Part shown: piece by piece, positions 35,947 to 44,350 of the stretch
Layout of the letters: each line of letters starts with the position of its first letter
Numbering within the stretch: position 1 is the first letter of the stretch
Source: CBDANW01 sp965197825
GTDB taxonomy: Bacteria > Acidobacteriota > Vicinamibacteria > Marinacidobacterales > DATDRI01
Direction: 5' to 3'
DNA: 64,000 bases
Assembly (NCBI GenBank): GCA_965197825.1
Contig: CBDANW010000003.1
Coordinates: forward strand, 930,001-994,000
The notes under the pieces: model-generated
Databases searched by the model: none
Told to the model about the DNA's origin: nothing
Seen by the model: only the letters and a program-made list of their open reading frames with translations
Made by a program: the position numbers and the translations under genes

Positions 35947-36825
35947 TTATCTCGCATGAGCCGTTTTGAGGTCATGAATCCGTTCGAACACCATTGGGCT
36001 GTTGTAATCGAGTGACGAGTGGAGTCGATACGGATTGTAGAACCCCTCGATGTAGCTCGCGACCGCGTCTTTGGCCATACGTCGTGTTGGCCAACTACAT
36101 CGGTGGAGGAGCTCGGTCTTGAGCGTGCCTAAGAAGCTCTCGGTCACGGCGTTGTCCCAGCAATCACCCTTGCGGCTCATCGAGCACACGATGCCGTACT
36201 CATCGAGCACGGCCTGGTAGGTCGCAGCCGCGTATTGAGTACCACGGTCTGAATGATGCACCAAGCCACTTTCCGGCAGGCGGCGCCCCAAGGCCATGTG
36301 AAGCGCCTCGAGAGCAAGCTCCGCGCGCAGGTGGGGCTGCATCGCCCAGCCTACGACACGACGCGAGAACAGATCGAGGATGACCGCCAAGTAGAGCCAG
36401 CCTTCCCAAGTCCGGATGTAGGTTATGTCCGTCACCCAGAACTGGTTCGGTCGTTCGGCTTCGAAGTTCCGGCCGAGCACGTTGGGTGCGATGGGGCGAT
36501 CGTGCTTGCTGTCGGTCGTGCGGCGAAAACGCTTGCTGGGCAGACCCTGCAGGCCCATCTCACGCATCAGCCGTGCCACTCGCTGCTTGCCTACCTCGAC
36601 GTTCTCCCCGTCAAGCTGGCGACGTACACGCTCCCTGCCGTAGGTACCACGGCTATGGGCGTGGATCGCTTGGATGCGCAGCTTCAGCTTCCCATCCTCA
36701 CACTGTCGCTTGCTGGGCGCGCGCTTCATCTGAGCGTAGTAGCCGCTGGTCGATACCCTCAGAACTCGGCACATCACCCGCACCGGGTAGTTGGCCCGCT
36801 CCGCGTGAATGAATTTGAATCTCAT
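35947..36825 (-). CDS. IS3-family OrfB (DDE integrase), copy 2
   Basis: The translation is identical to copy 1: WVTDITYIRTWEGW, VHHSDRGTQY and DNAVTESFLGTLKTEL are all present. The one DNA difference I noticed is silent (CAC instead of CAT for the His of MQPHLRAELA). Intact. Confidence 0.95.
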   Translation of the reverse strand: MRFKFIHAERANYPVRVMCRVLRVSTSGYYAQMKRAPSKRQCEDGKLKLRIQAIHAHSRGTYGRERVRRQLDGENVEVGKQRVARLMREMGLQGLPSKRFRRTTDSKHDRPIAPNVLGRNFEAERPNQFWVTDITYIRTWEGWLYLAVILDLFSRRVVGWAMQPHLRAELALEALHMALGRRLPESGLVHHSDRGTQYAAATYQAVLDEYGIVCSMSRKGDCWDNAVTESFLGTLKTELLHRCSWPTRRMAKDAVASYIEGFYNPYRLHSSLDYNSPMVFERIHDLKTAHAR

Positions 36826-37118
36826 TCGCTTTCCTTCGCGAAGAAGGCCGCCGCCTTTTTTAATATTTCTCGCTCTTGCTCCAACGTACGCACTCGACGC
36901 CGTAGCGAACGGAGCTCATCACGTTCCGCCGTCGTCAGAGCCTCGCGTGGACCTTCACCGTGATCAACTTTGTATTGTTTCACCCAGTTTCGAAGGGCCG
37001 ATTCCGTCAGGTCCAGTTCCTTAGCGACCTGGCCGATGCTGCCCTCGCCCTCCCTGAACAGCCGGACCGCTTCCTTCTTGAACTCCCCCGTGAACTTCCT
37101 GCGTCGTCGTTCTCCCAT
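36822..37118 (-). CDS. IS3-family OrfA, copy 2
   Basis: Identical to copy 1 (MGERRRRKFTGEFKKEAVRL). ATG 37118 has GGAGG upstream. The A-run for -1 frameshifting is preserved near 36855-36865. Confidence 0.93.
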   Translation of the reverse strand: MGERRRRKFTGEFKKEAVRLFREGEGSIGQVAKELDLTESALRNWVKQYKVDHGEGPREALTTAERDELRSLRRRVRTLEQEREILKKAAAFFAKESE

Positions 37119-37236
37119 GGACGCCTCCAGGCGCATTGTCGCGCCTCGGTTGATGTCCACAAAACCCGGGCAGGGTCAAAGATATGATCCATATATAATG
37201 AGGATAAATCCGTAGGCTAGCAGAGGGGTGTAGTCC

Positions 37237-38670
37237 GTGAAGGAATCCGCGGTCACTGATTCGGATCGTGCCGACTTTGGGACCGCTCTGGCCGCCTTCG
37301 AGGGGGCCCATCCAGAGTTCCAGTCCACCCGCGTGCTAGACGAGCTACGGGCATCCGACTACGGCCGACTCGACGCTAACGGTCAGATCTACCTCGACTA
37401 CACCGGCGGCGGGCTCTATGCGGAATCCCAGCTGCGACGTCATCAGGAGCTCCTAAGCGAGCGGGTCTTCGGCAACCCGCATTCCACGAATCCCACCTCA
37501 CTCGCCATGACAGAGCGCATCGACACGTGCCGGCGTCGGGTGCTCGATTTCTTCAACGCCTCGCCTGAAGAGTATTTAGTGATCTTCACCCTGAATGCGA
37601 GCAATGCCTTGAAACTGGTGGGCGAGTCCTATCCCTTCGAAAAAGGCGGGCATTTCCTGCTTCTTTTCGACAACCACAACTCGGTCAACGGAATTCGGGA
37701 ATACTGCCGGGCGCATGAGACGGAAACAACCTACCTGCCGGTCCTTCCTCCCGACATGCGAGCGGACGAGACGATGCTGGAGCGCGCGCTCGTTTCGATG
37801 GGCCATGACGGAGGGCACAATCTATTCGCGTACCCGGCCCAGTCCAATTTCTCCGGCGTTCAACATCCGCTGGCGTGGATTCCCAAGGCTCAGGCCGAGG
37901 GCTGGGACGTGCTGCTCGATGCCGCGGCCTTCGTAGCTACCAATCGACTGGATCTGGGCGAATGGCATCCAGACTTCGTGGCGTTGTCGTTCTATAAGAT
38001 GTTTGGTTATCCGACCGGAGTCGGAGCCCTCATCGCCCGGCGGCAAGCCCTACAAAAACTTCGGCGCCCCTGGTTTGCCGGGGGAACCATCACCGTGGCG
38101 TCGGTTCAGGCGGATCAGTACAACCTGGCCGAAGGGGAGGCCGCCTTCGAAGACGGGACCGTGAACTATCTCTCCCTCCCGGCCGTGGACATCGGACTCC
38201 AACACCTGTCTTCCATCGGCATCGATACCATCCATCAACGAGTGCGCTGCCTGACGTCCTGTCTCGTTGACAGTTTGGTGGCGATGCAGCACGGCAACGG
38301 CACGTCTGTGGTGCGCCTCTACGGCGCACCGTCGATGAAATGGCGCGGTGGAACCGTCACGATGAACTTCTACCATGCCGACGGAGAGGTCATCGATCAC
38401 CGCCTCGTCGAGGTAGAGGCCGCAAAGGACGGCATCTCGCTACGCACCGGCTGTTTCTGCAATCCGGGAGCAGGGGAGACCGCCCTCGAGCTTTCGAAGT
38501 CCGAGCTGACCGCCTGCTTCGGCCAACACACCAACCTCACGGTCGACGATTTCAGACTGTGCATCGATAGAAAGAGCACCGGGGCGGTGAGAGTCTCGAC
38601 CGGGCTGGTGACGAACTTCGCCGATATCTACCGCTTCATTCAATTCGCCAAGAGATTCATCGACGCGTGA
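37237..38670 (+). CDS. Class V aminotransferase-fold PLP enzyme (cysteine-desulfurase / MoCo-sulfurase-like)
   Basis: The 477-residue fold-type I PLP enzyme contains IYLDYTGGGLYAESQ and RVFGNPHSTNPTS (N-terminal class V motif), FTLNASNALKLVGESYPF, FDNHNSVNGIREY, and the PLP lysine in VALSFYKMFGYPTGVGALIAR. Near the C-terminus ISLRTGCFCNPGAGE carries a cysteine pair in the position of the persulfide Cys of MoCo sulfurases and SufS-like enzymes. The exact substrate is uncertain. GTG 37237 is the start after a poor SD. IS3-2 lies 58 bases upstream, so its promoter may be supplied or removed by the IS. Intact. Confidence 0.88.
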   Translation: MKESAVTDSDRADFGTALAAFEGAHPEFQSTRVLDELRASDYGRLDANGQIYLDYTGGGLYAESQLRRHQELLSERVFGNPHSTNPTSLAMTERIDTCRRRVLDFFNASPEEYLVIFTLNASNALKLVGESYPFEKGGHFLLLFDNHNSVNGIREYCRAHETETTYLPVLPPDMRADETMLERALVSMGHDGGHNLFAYPAQSNFSGVQHPLAWIPKAQAEGWDVLLDAAAFVATNRLDLGEWHPDFVALSFYKMFGYPTGVGALIARRQALQKLRRPWFAGGTITVASVQADQYNLAEGEAAFEDGTVNYLSLPAVDIGLQHLSSIGIDTIHQRVRCLTSCLVDSLVAMQHGNGTSVVRLYGAPSMKWRGGTVTMNFYHADGEVIDHRLVEVEAAKDGISLRTGCFCNPGAGETALELSKSELTACFGQHTNLTVDDFRLCIDRKSTGAVRVSTGLVTNFADIYRFIQFAKRFIDA

Positions 38671-38762
38671 GCCGGCGATTCCGCCAATGCTGGAGCCAAC
38701 GTGTTGCGATTGGTTTGCCTAACGTTAGCGGTATATATGAATAGTCTAATGCGGTGGCCCGT

Positions 38763-38962
38763 ATGAAAATGACTGTCGAGATAGCTGCTGCGCTCCTGCG
38801 CGATCGCATTTATGAGGGGGCGCGGGACATGATCGCCGTGGACCCCAACCTAACGGTCCACGGCCCTTGTGCCCATACCACGGCGTAGAGTGCTTGTGGA
38901 TGGCGGACCGCGACTTTGGCCGTTTCCCCGACTTGAAAACCAGGAACCCTTCGATCGATTGA
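38763..38962 (+). pseudogene. Remnant of a third VapBC module
   Basis: MKMTVEIAAALLRDR (from 38763) is the N-terminus of a VapB-type antitoxin. After about 80 bases of unrelated frame, LWMADRDFGRFPDLKTRNPSID-stop (38894-38962) is the standard C-terminal tail of a VapC PIN protein (ADRDFGRFP..RNP). All of the middle is deleted. A TATATATGAATAGT sequence and a CTAACGTTAG palindrome lie just upstream. Confidence 0.65.
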
Positions 38963-38967
38963 AACGT

Positions 38968-40020
38968 ATGTCATTTCTCTGGGCACGTCGCGCTGCGACG
39001 GGCGCCGTGACTCTCTTGACCTTGTCATGTGGCGGGGGAGTCGCTCAGACACCCCTCGACGAAGACGCCCTCCTTGCCGAATGGGCCAGCTTGGCTCAAA
39101 CGGCCGAACAGCAGGAGACCATCGTGGTCGAGGGCAGGGAAGGGTGGTTGTTCTTCGGCCCCGAGCTCCGACACCTCGGAGTAGGACAGTTCTGGGGCGA
39201 CAAAGCATCCGCGATCAGCAGGGCAAGACGGCCCGAATGGGCGGACCCGCTCCCGGCGATACTCGATTTTCACCAACAACTCCTCGGGGTGGGCGTGGAG
39301 CTCCTGATCGTGCCGGTTCCCCCGAAGAGCATCGTGTATCCGGACAAGGTTCCGTCCACGTTCGAGCTAGGCAGTGATCCCCCGACGCGCCTCGACGCCC
39401 AACATCAGGCGTTTTACGATCTGCTTCGCGAAAACGGGATCAGCATCCTAGACATCACGGAGTCTTTCCTTTCCAACCGGAGCCGGCCGGACGGGCATCT
39501 CTACTGCCAGCAGGATACCCATTGGTCGGGGATTGCCACGACGCTCGCTGCGGAGCAGATCGCCGCGATCGCTCGGGCCAACCCGTGGTTCGAAGCCGTG
39601 CCCAAGGCAACCTTTCAGGAAGAGTGGAGAACCGTCGAGATTGCCGGGGACCTATGGACCGCGCTCGACGACCCGTCTCGACCCAAAGAGCAGCTTCCGC
39701 TACGTTTCGTGGGAACCGAAGCCGATCCCTCGAGCCCCGTCGTACTGCTTGGCGACAGCCACACCCTGGTGTTCCATGACGGCGGCGACATGCACGCCGA
39801 AGGCGCGGGCCTTGCCGATCAGCTTGCCTTGGAATTGGGATTCGCCGTCGACCTCGTGGGCGTCCGCGGTTCAGGCGCCACCGCCGCGCGCATCAACTTA
39901 CTACGCCGGGCGCAGGCAACGCCCGAATACTGGGCCACAAAGAAGCTCGTGATCTGGTGCTTTTCGGCCCGAGAGTTCACGGAGAGCGATGGATGGCGAA
40001 ACGTCCCGATCAGCCCATGA
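38968..40020 (+). CDS. AlgJ-like SGNH-fold lipoprotein (O-acetyltransferase family)
   Basis: ATG 38968 begins a lipoprotein signal (MSFLWARRAATGAVTLLTLSC). The 350-residue body has the AlgJ features VVEGREGWLFFGPELRHLGV, ELLIVPVPPKSIVYPDKVP, the Asp-His motif LYCQQDTHWSGIATTLA and the nucleophile region VVLLGDSHTLVFHDGG. It resembles the 32376 protein but lacks its C-terminal beta domain and has Cys instead of a membrane anchor. The nearby MBOAT gene could serve both. Intact; no SD is obvious. Confidence 0.85.
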   Translation: MSFLWARRAATGAVTLLTLSCGGGVAQTPLDEDALLAEWASLAQTAEQQETIVVEGREGWLFFGPELRHLGVGQFWGDKASAISRARRPEWADPLPAILDFHQQLLGVGVELLIVPVPPKSIVYPDKVPSTFELGSDPPTRLDAQHQAFYDLLRENGISILDITESFLSNRSRPDGHLYCQQDTHWSGIATTLAAEQIAAIARANPWFEAVPKATFQEEWRTVEIAGDLWTALDDPSRPKEQLPLRFVGTEADPSSPVVLLGDSHTLVFHDGGDMHAEGAGLADQLALELGFAVDLVGVRGSGATAARINLLRRAQATPEYWATKKLVIWCFSAREFTESDGWRNVPISP

Positions 40021-40047
40021 TCCTGCGGGCGACTTCAGCCCCGAAGC

Positions 40048-40356
40048 TCACTTGAGAGGTATGGCGGGCAGTCGCTTGAGGGTCCGATTCGTGGGATCGA
40101 TGGTGATGCCGACCGATTCGAGGGCCGTGACCCCTAGGAGCGGTTCCGTGCCCTCGGGTCCGAAGATCACGCGCCCCGCGGTGATTTCACCCATGAACTC
40201 GATTTGGGCGAGCCCGAAAGGGTATTCTAGGACGTCACCGTTAGCGAGCTCGTAGCTCGTCTTGCCGATCTGCTGGATTCCCGCGCGCCGGAGCTCAGAG
40301 CCGGGAGCCATGGAGTCCGTGGCCCCGGTGTCTACGAGAAACAAAGCCTCGTAGGC
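40048..40356 (-). pseudogene. Retropepsin-like aspartic protease, N-terminally truncated
   Basis: The frame reads AYEALFLVDTGATDSMAPGS (catalytic DTGA), YELANGDVLEYPFGLAQIEF, and the flap/second-half motif TEPLLGVTALESVGITIDP to LPAIPLK. This is the single-domain retropepsin fold common in Acidobacteriota (dimeric protease). An IS256 end fragment at 40357 replaces its first ~20 codons. Since an ATG lies 22 bases into the frame the domain might still be made, but the N-terminal strand would be missing. Confidence 0.75.
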
Positions 40357-40445
40357 ATCTCTTGACAGCGATGAGTTTGCTGCCTAAGGGTATTCACAGG
40401 TGCCGCCGCTACCCGACCAAATTCAACAGCGGCCGGGACATCCCC
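40357..40445 (+). mobile_element. IS256 type A right-end fragment (89 bp)
   Basis: From ATCTCTTGACAGCGATGAG through CTACCCGACCAAATTCAAC to GGGACATCCCC, this matches 10412-10500 of IS256-A1, with one difference (AAGGG for AAGAG). No other part of the element is present. Confidence 0.9.
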
Positions 40446-40998
40446 CGATCCAGATCTGGGAGTAGATTGGAGTTGGGGATTGGGATTAGTGCGAGTAACG
40501 GTAACTCTAAAACCACCGGGTGCGGAGGACCGTTGTGCTCCGATCCTGTCAAAGAACGGCTTCGCCACGCTATGGCTCACGGTGAGACAGGGGTGAGCCG
40601 GAGGCGGAAGCTCGATTTCTGACAATGTGTCTCATGCTCCCGTTGGCTGACGAAGACTTCCGAGATCCGAGGTGGCCGCGATACCTTTCCAGGAAACCCT
40701 AATAAATAGCGGGAAGAACCGGGCGCTAGGGCGCTCGCTCCAAAAAGCGAATCTGTGTGCGAGAGTCGGGCCGGTGTGCTCACCTTGGTTCCCCTGACAG
40801 CCGCGAGCTGTTCAGAGTCCGATAAGGTACATTATGTTAAATTAAGGTTCGCCGAGACCTCGGACGAAGCCGCGGAGTTCGGGTCGCGCAGCCCATCCGC
40901 GCCTTTTAGCTCCTCGATGACGGACGGACGTCGGAAAAAACCCGACCCGGCCGCACCGATTTCTACGGCCCTCGTTGCCGGGGTTGCCTTGCGGCCAG
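40446..40998. other. Non-coding or unrecognised region
   Basis: About 550 bases contain only short, shadow-like frames, none with a recognisable family. It follows an IS256 end and precedes the nitrile hydratase remnants, so it may be decayed sequence. Confidence 0.4.
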
Positions 40999-41331
40999 CT
41001 AGCGGGGAGAGTCGAACTTTCTTTTCACGTGGCCATCCGCCGTCTCGGTCAGGCCTTTCTCTGTCACGAGCCGCTCGAGCGCCGCCACCCAATGGTGGTA
41101 GTACTGGGATCCATCGTCCGGCTCGCCTCGGTCCTCCTCCGCCTTGAGCTCATCGGCAAGAGCGGCTGCCCACTCCTTCCACGTGAAGTGCCCTTGCTCC
41201 GAAAGCTTGACCGCCATCGCGAACGCCTGGGCCTGCCAAGGTTCGGCAAAGACCGGTCCCTCCTCGTCGCGAGGCAGCGGTGGCAGTGCCTTCAGGCGCT
41301 CGGTGTCGACTTTCTGATCAGGCCGACTCAA
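40999..41331 (-). CDS. Nitrile hydratase accessory (activator) protein
   Basis: The TTG at 41331 (SD GGAGG six bases upstream) gives a ~110-residue protein, LSRPDQKVDTERLKALPPLP, then EGPVFAEPWQAQAFAMAVKL and GHFTWKEWAAALADEL, SQYYHHWVAALERLVTEKG. The PVFAEPWQAQAFAMAV..G.FTW.EWA..LA and YY..WV.ALE patterns match the NHase beta-subunit-like activator that inserts the metal into the alpha subunit. It is the one intact-looking gene of the locus. It follows the beta-subunit pseudogene by 55 bases. Confidence 0.8.
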   Translation of the reverse strand: MSRPDQKVDTERLKALPPLPRDEEGPVFAEPWQAQAFAMAVKLSEQGHFTWKEWAAALADELKAEEDRGEPDDGSQYYHHWVAALERLVTEKGLTETADGHVKRKFDSPR

Positions 41332-41386
41332 AGTAGTCCTCCCAGAGATCGGCATAGACCGAATCACGCGCGGAACCCAGGTCGCC

Positions 41387-41966
41387 CTAGAGCTCACGCG
41401 CGGTGAACCGCACGGTGTACACGTGCTGCGGGCGGTAGCCGAGCCTTTGTCCGTTCTCGTCGGTGTCCTGCAGGGCGAAGACGCCGTGGTCCTTCACGAC
41501 GACGCCGACTTTGCTACGGGTATAGCGCGGTAGCCGCGTGTGCCCGCGAGGATGCAAGTTGCGCGCGCGGACGTGCTGGTCGGTCCGAAAACACGGGCCC
41601 ACCTCGACGTCGTCGAGCCGCCCGCCGCGAAATGCGCCCGGCGAGGTGGGAAGCAACTGCGGCCGCGGACGGTTCGGATCGGCTTTTCCGCTCTCGAGCT
41701 CTTCCTGCGTGATGAGGTCGCTTCCAACCACCGTTTGACGAGCCGGACGAACCGGAGCTCGTAGTACGACATGCGCAGGTAGTCGGCGGCGGGTATGCTC
41801 TCGATCAGGAACCGGCCGGCCAGTTGCGGCCTCGGCCCCAGCGCCCGGTCGCTCTGCCGAGCGCGAAGACGCGGAGCGCCCACGGCTCGTGGACCGCCGC
41901 ACCGTTTTTCTCGGGCTCGATGGGCCCCATGCCGTCCATGCCGCCCATGTCGTGTATGCCGTTCAT
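41387..41966 (-). pseudogene. Nitrile hydratase beta subunit (frameshifted)
   Basis: ATG 41966 begins MNGIHDMGGMDGMGPIEPEK, the hallmark N-terminus, followed by HEPWALRVFALGRA. The frame shifts to ESIPAADYLRMSYYELRFVRL near 41810 and again near 41700 to LITQEELESGKADPNRPRP. The C-terminal SH3-like barrel reads GPCFRTDQHVRARNLHPRGH, TRLPRYTRSKVG and VYTVRFTARELX. Its start overlaps the alpha-subunit stop (GCATGA). At least two indels; also some codons lost. The parent enzyme hydrates nitriles to amides. Confidence 0.85.
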
Positions 41967-42371
41967 GCGCGGCCTCCGGGTGCTGCGACTTTCGCGACGC
42001 CGATCATCGAATCGCGCGTGACGATCTCCGCGAGCTCTGCCTCCGTCATGTTCTCGGTGCCCGCCGGTCTTTCCGGCAGCACGAGGTAGCGGATCTCGAT
42101 TGGCAACCGCGCAAGGTCCGAGACACCCGCTTACCGTAAGGTGGACGCGCCGCCTAATTCCGCGCGCCTCCCATTGACTCTTGAACTCTTCGAGAGGGAC
42201 TTCGGGAAAGCCCCGCCCGACGTTTCCGCAACAGCAAGCCTTGCAGACGAACAGGTGCCCATCGAGGACACGGACTTCACACTCTTCCCCATCGGCGCGA
42301 GTCACTTCGACGAGGCGGTCGTTTGTGCCGCCCTCGGTTACGTTCTTCAAACGAAGTTCAGGGCGAGCCAT
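41963..42371 (-). pseudogene. [2Fe-2S] ferredoxin-like protein fused to a nitrile hydratase alpha-subunit remnant
   Basis: ATG 42371 begins MARPELRLKNVTEGGTNDRL, then HLFVCKACCCGNVGRGFPEV, EFKSQWEARGIRRRVHLTVS and GCLGPC: a thioredoxin-like [2Fe-2S] ferredoxin domain with its C-x2-CC..C-x3-C cysteines. Immediately after GCLGPC the sequence changes to the NHase alpha C-terminus in another frame: PIEIRYLVLPERPAGTENMT, EAELAEIVTRDSMIGVAK to a stop overlapping the beta start. The junction near 42107 is a deletion that removed the rest of the ferredoxin gene and most of alpha, including its metal-binding cysteines. Confidence 0.8.
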
Positions 42372-42378
42372 ACTGCTC

Positions 42379-42780
42379 CTACGACCAAAGCCCACCGCCG
42401 GCAAAGGATTCGGCACGAGCCGCAAGGCTTCCCCTCCCCCGAGCGTTCAGCTTCCGGAGACCAGTGGCCACGGCCATGATGACCACGAACTGAGTCAAAG
42501 CGAGGCCGGCCAGGTAGGCGACGAGTGGGGCGCTTTGTGCTCCAACGATCGATTCGGCGTAAGCATAGCCGTGGAAGACGCCGGCGAGTGCAAAAAAGAG
42601 GCCTAGAGCCACGAGGCCTGGGCGCCGTCGCGAAAGGACCAACGCCCCTGCGACGATCACGGAGAGGGCAATAACGACCTCGACCCTCGACAGGTCGTAG
42701 CCTGCCAGATGTACACCCGTTCCGGCGAGGCCGAACAGGACGAAGAGGGCGGGTGTTACGTACAGCAGCGGGGATTTGAG
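42379..42780 (-). pseudogene. HupE/UreJ-family nickel/cobalt permease, C-terminal part
   Basis: Four hydrophobic segments are visible (LYVTPALFVLFGLAGTGVHL, VVIALSVIVAGALVL, LVALGLFFALAGVFHGYAYA, LVAYLAGLALTQFVVIMAVA). The HGYAYAE sequence is the HupE/UreJ metal-binding motif. The N-terminal half is replaced by IS66-A2. Next to a ferredoxin gene and nitrile hydratase, it may have supplied cobalt to a cobalt-type hydratase (inference). The permease and ferredoxin genes are separated by 8 bases. Confidence 0.75.
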
Positions 42781-42798
42781 CGTGTCCTTGCGGTACCA

Positions 42799-43043
42799 AA
42801 AACCCTTCGTTGTCCTCCCTTGAGACGTTTGGCGCTCACAACCGCTCCATGAGTCTTTCGGACCTTCTTGAATCGCGCCGAATTCAAGCGGAGATGACGG
42901 CAGATCGCGCTCGGCGTATACCGATCCAGCAGCCCCACCGCCGCATTCCACAACTCCTCCGGGATCAAACGTCCGTGTGGCTTCGACCTCCATGATTCGA
43001 ACTGTTTCTCAACCTCTGAAAGTTCCGCTTTCCTCGAGCGCAT
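42799..43043 (-). pseudogene. tnpA: IS66-A TnpA, N-terminal half (inverted)
   Basis: MRSRKAELSEVEKQFESWRS to KTHGAVVSAKRLKGGQRR, then cut. It differs from copy 1 by G/E at residue 7. Its orientation relative to tnpB is opposite to copy 1, and its leader CTAGCAAGGTCACGCA is joined directly to the tnpB start. Confidence 0.85.
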
Positions 43044-43110
43044 CGATTTGACCTCCTTGATGGATCTCTGCGCTCAGATTACAGATCCCACCTAGCAAGG
43101 TCACGCACAC

Positions 43111-43387
43111 ATGATCCAGATCGTTCCTCAACTGAAGGTATTGGTGGCTTGCGAGCCGGTTGATTTCCGCAAGGGTATCGATTCTTTGGCTTGCGTGTGC
43201 CGACAACAATTCCAGCTCGATCCGTTCCTCGGCACGTTATTCGTTTTTCGTAATCGTTCAGGCACGGCGCTCAAATTTTTGGTGTACGACGGACAGGGGT
43301 TTTGGTTATTTCAGAAGCGTTTTTCGAAGGGCCGTCTGCAGTGGTTGCCGCGTCATACCACGGATGGAGTTGCGGCGCTGCCCGTAT
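43111..43387 (+). pseudogene. tnpB: IS66-A TnpB, 3'-truncated
   Basis: MIQIVPQLKVLVACEPVDFR through GFWLFQKRFSKGRLQWLPRH to TTDGVAALP; the last ~25 residues are replaced by antisense tnpC sequence. The truncated protein keeps the conserved core. Confidence 0.88.
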
Positions 43388-44350
43388 CGGCCGGCTGTGT
43401 TGTTGGTGATAGGCAAGTCGCTCATCGGGGTCCATGCCGCGTGTGTCGTCGTCGTTGCGGTAGATGGCTGCGATGTCCTCGAGCACCCGGTCACAGTGCT
43501 CAGGAAAGGCGGGCTCGGCTTCGATGAAGTAGCGGCGTGCATGCACCATACACTTGGCAGTGATCCGCAGCGGTGAACGCGGCGCCATCGAAGAGGCGTC
43601 GGCCATATGGATGACCTTGCTTGCCTGGACCGTGCGCTGATTCAACAGCTGGTCCATGTTCTCGCCCGCATGACGTCGTCCGCTCGCGTACAGAACGATC
43701 GGAGCAAGCGTTTTGTCCAAGCCACGGGCAACAATGCCCGTGGTGAAGGTGCCCGTTCGCTCGCCTTGAGCTAAAGTCTCGTTCTCCGCCATCAATGTGA
43801 GAATCCGAACTCCGGTGTCGTCACTGTGAACCAGAGGCCGGTTCGCGGCGAGTGTTTCCATGTGGCGAAAAACCGGCAACACGGCGTTGGCCATTGCTTC
43901 GGCGCGTTCGAACTGCGTGGAGGCCCCCGCCCACTTCTGCCACTGCGCCAGGCGGTGATGAGGCATGCCCATGGCGTAGCGCAATACCGAAACGACCGCA
44001 TCCACACTCGGATGGTACTTGCTTGCTCCAGCCTGAGGCGGAAGCGGCGCGGTGAACGTCTTCTGGCAACCTGCGCATCGCAGCATCTGGCGTTCGTATA
44101 CCGTCGCCTGGATCGGGGGCTGAGCTTTCAGCTCCACATCCTTTCTCGGAGCTTGGGTGTCATAGAGCTTGCCTTGGCACAGAGGCTCGGGGCATGGGCC
44201 GCCCGCTTTCACTTCGCCATGGCTCACCGTCTCCCGTTTGGCGCCTGTGTAGTCCTTGGCCCCATTACGGCCATGACCATTTCTCTTTTTTTTCCTTTTC
44301 AGCTTCTTTCCGTTTCGCGCGCGGAGCAGCTCAGCCCGCTCGACCTTCAT
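43388..44350 (-). pseudogene. tnpC: IS66-A transposase TnpC, C-terminally truncated
   Basis: ATG 44350 gives MKVERAELLRARNGKKLKRK, lacking about 40 residues that copy 1 has after ERAELL, then HGRNGAKDYTGAKRE, CAGCQKTFTAPLPPQA, RPLVHSDDTGVRIL and HARRYFIEAEPAFP. It is cut after AYHQQHSRPI, so the last acidic residue region is gone. Non-functional. Confidence 0.88.

Larger units (their letters stand above)
35916..37178 (-). mobile_element. IS3-family element, copy 2
   Basis: The same 1263-bp element as copy 1 in the opposite orientation. The ends are TGACCTTGCCCAGG (35916) and the inverted TGACCCTGCCCGGG (37178). The flanks are ATG and AAG, with no 3-bp duplication. The isochorismatase gene on its left has no continuation on its right, so a deletion or recombination followed insertion. 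Confidence 0.95.

Noticed and set aside
40446..40998. Possible gene between the IS256 fragment and the NHase activator
   Set aside because: The frames there have no family resemblance, no SD and no codon pattern distinct from the antisense background.
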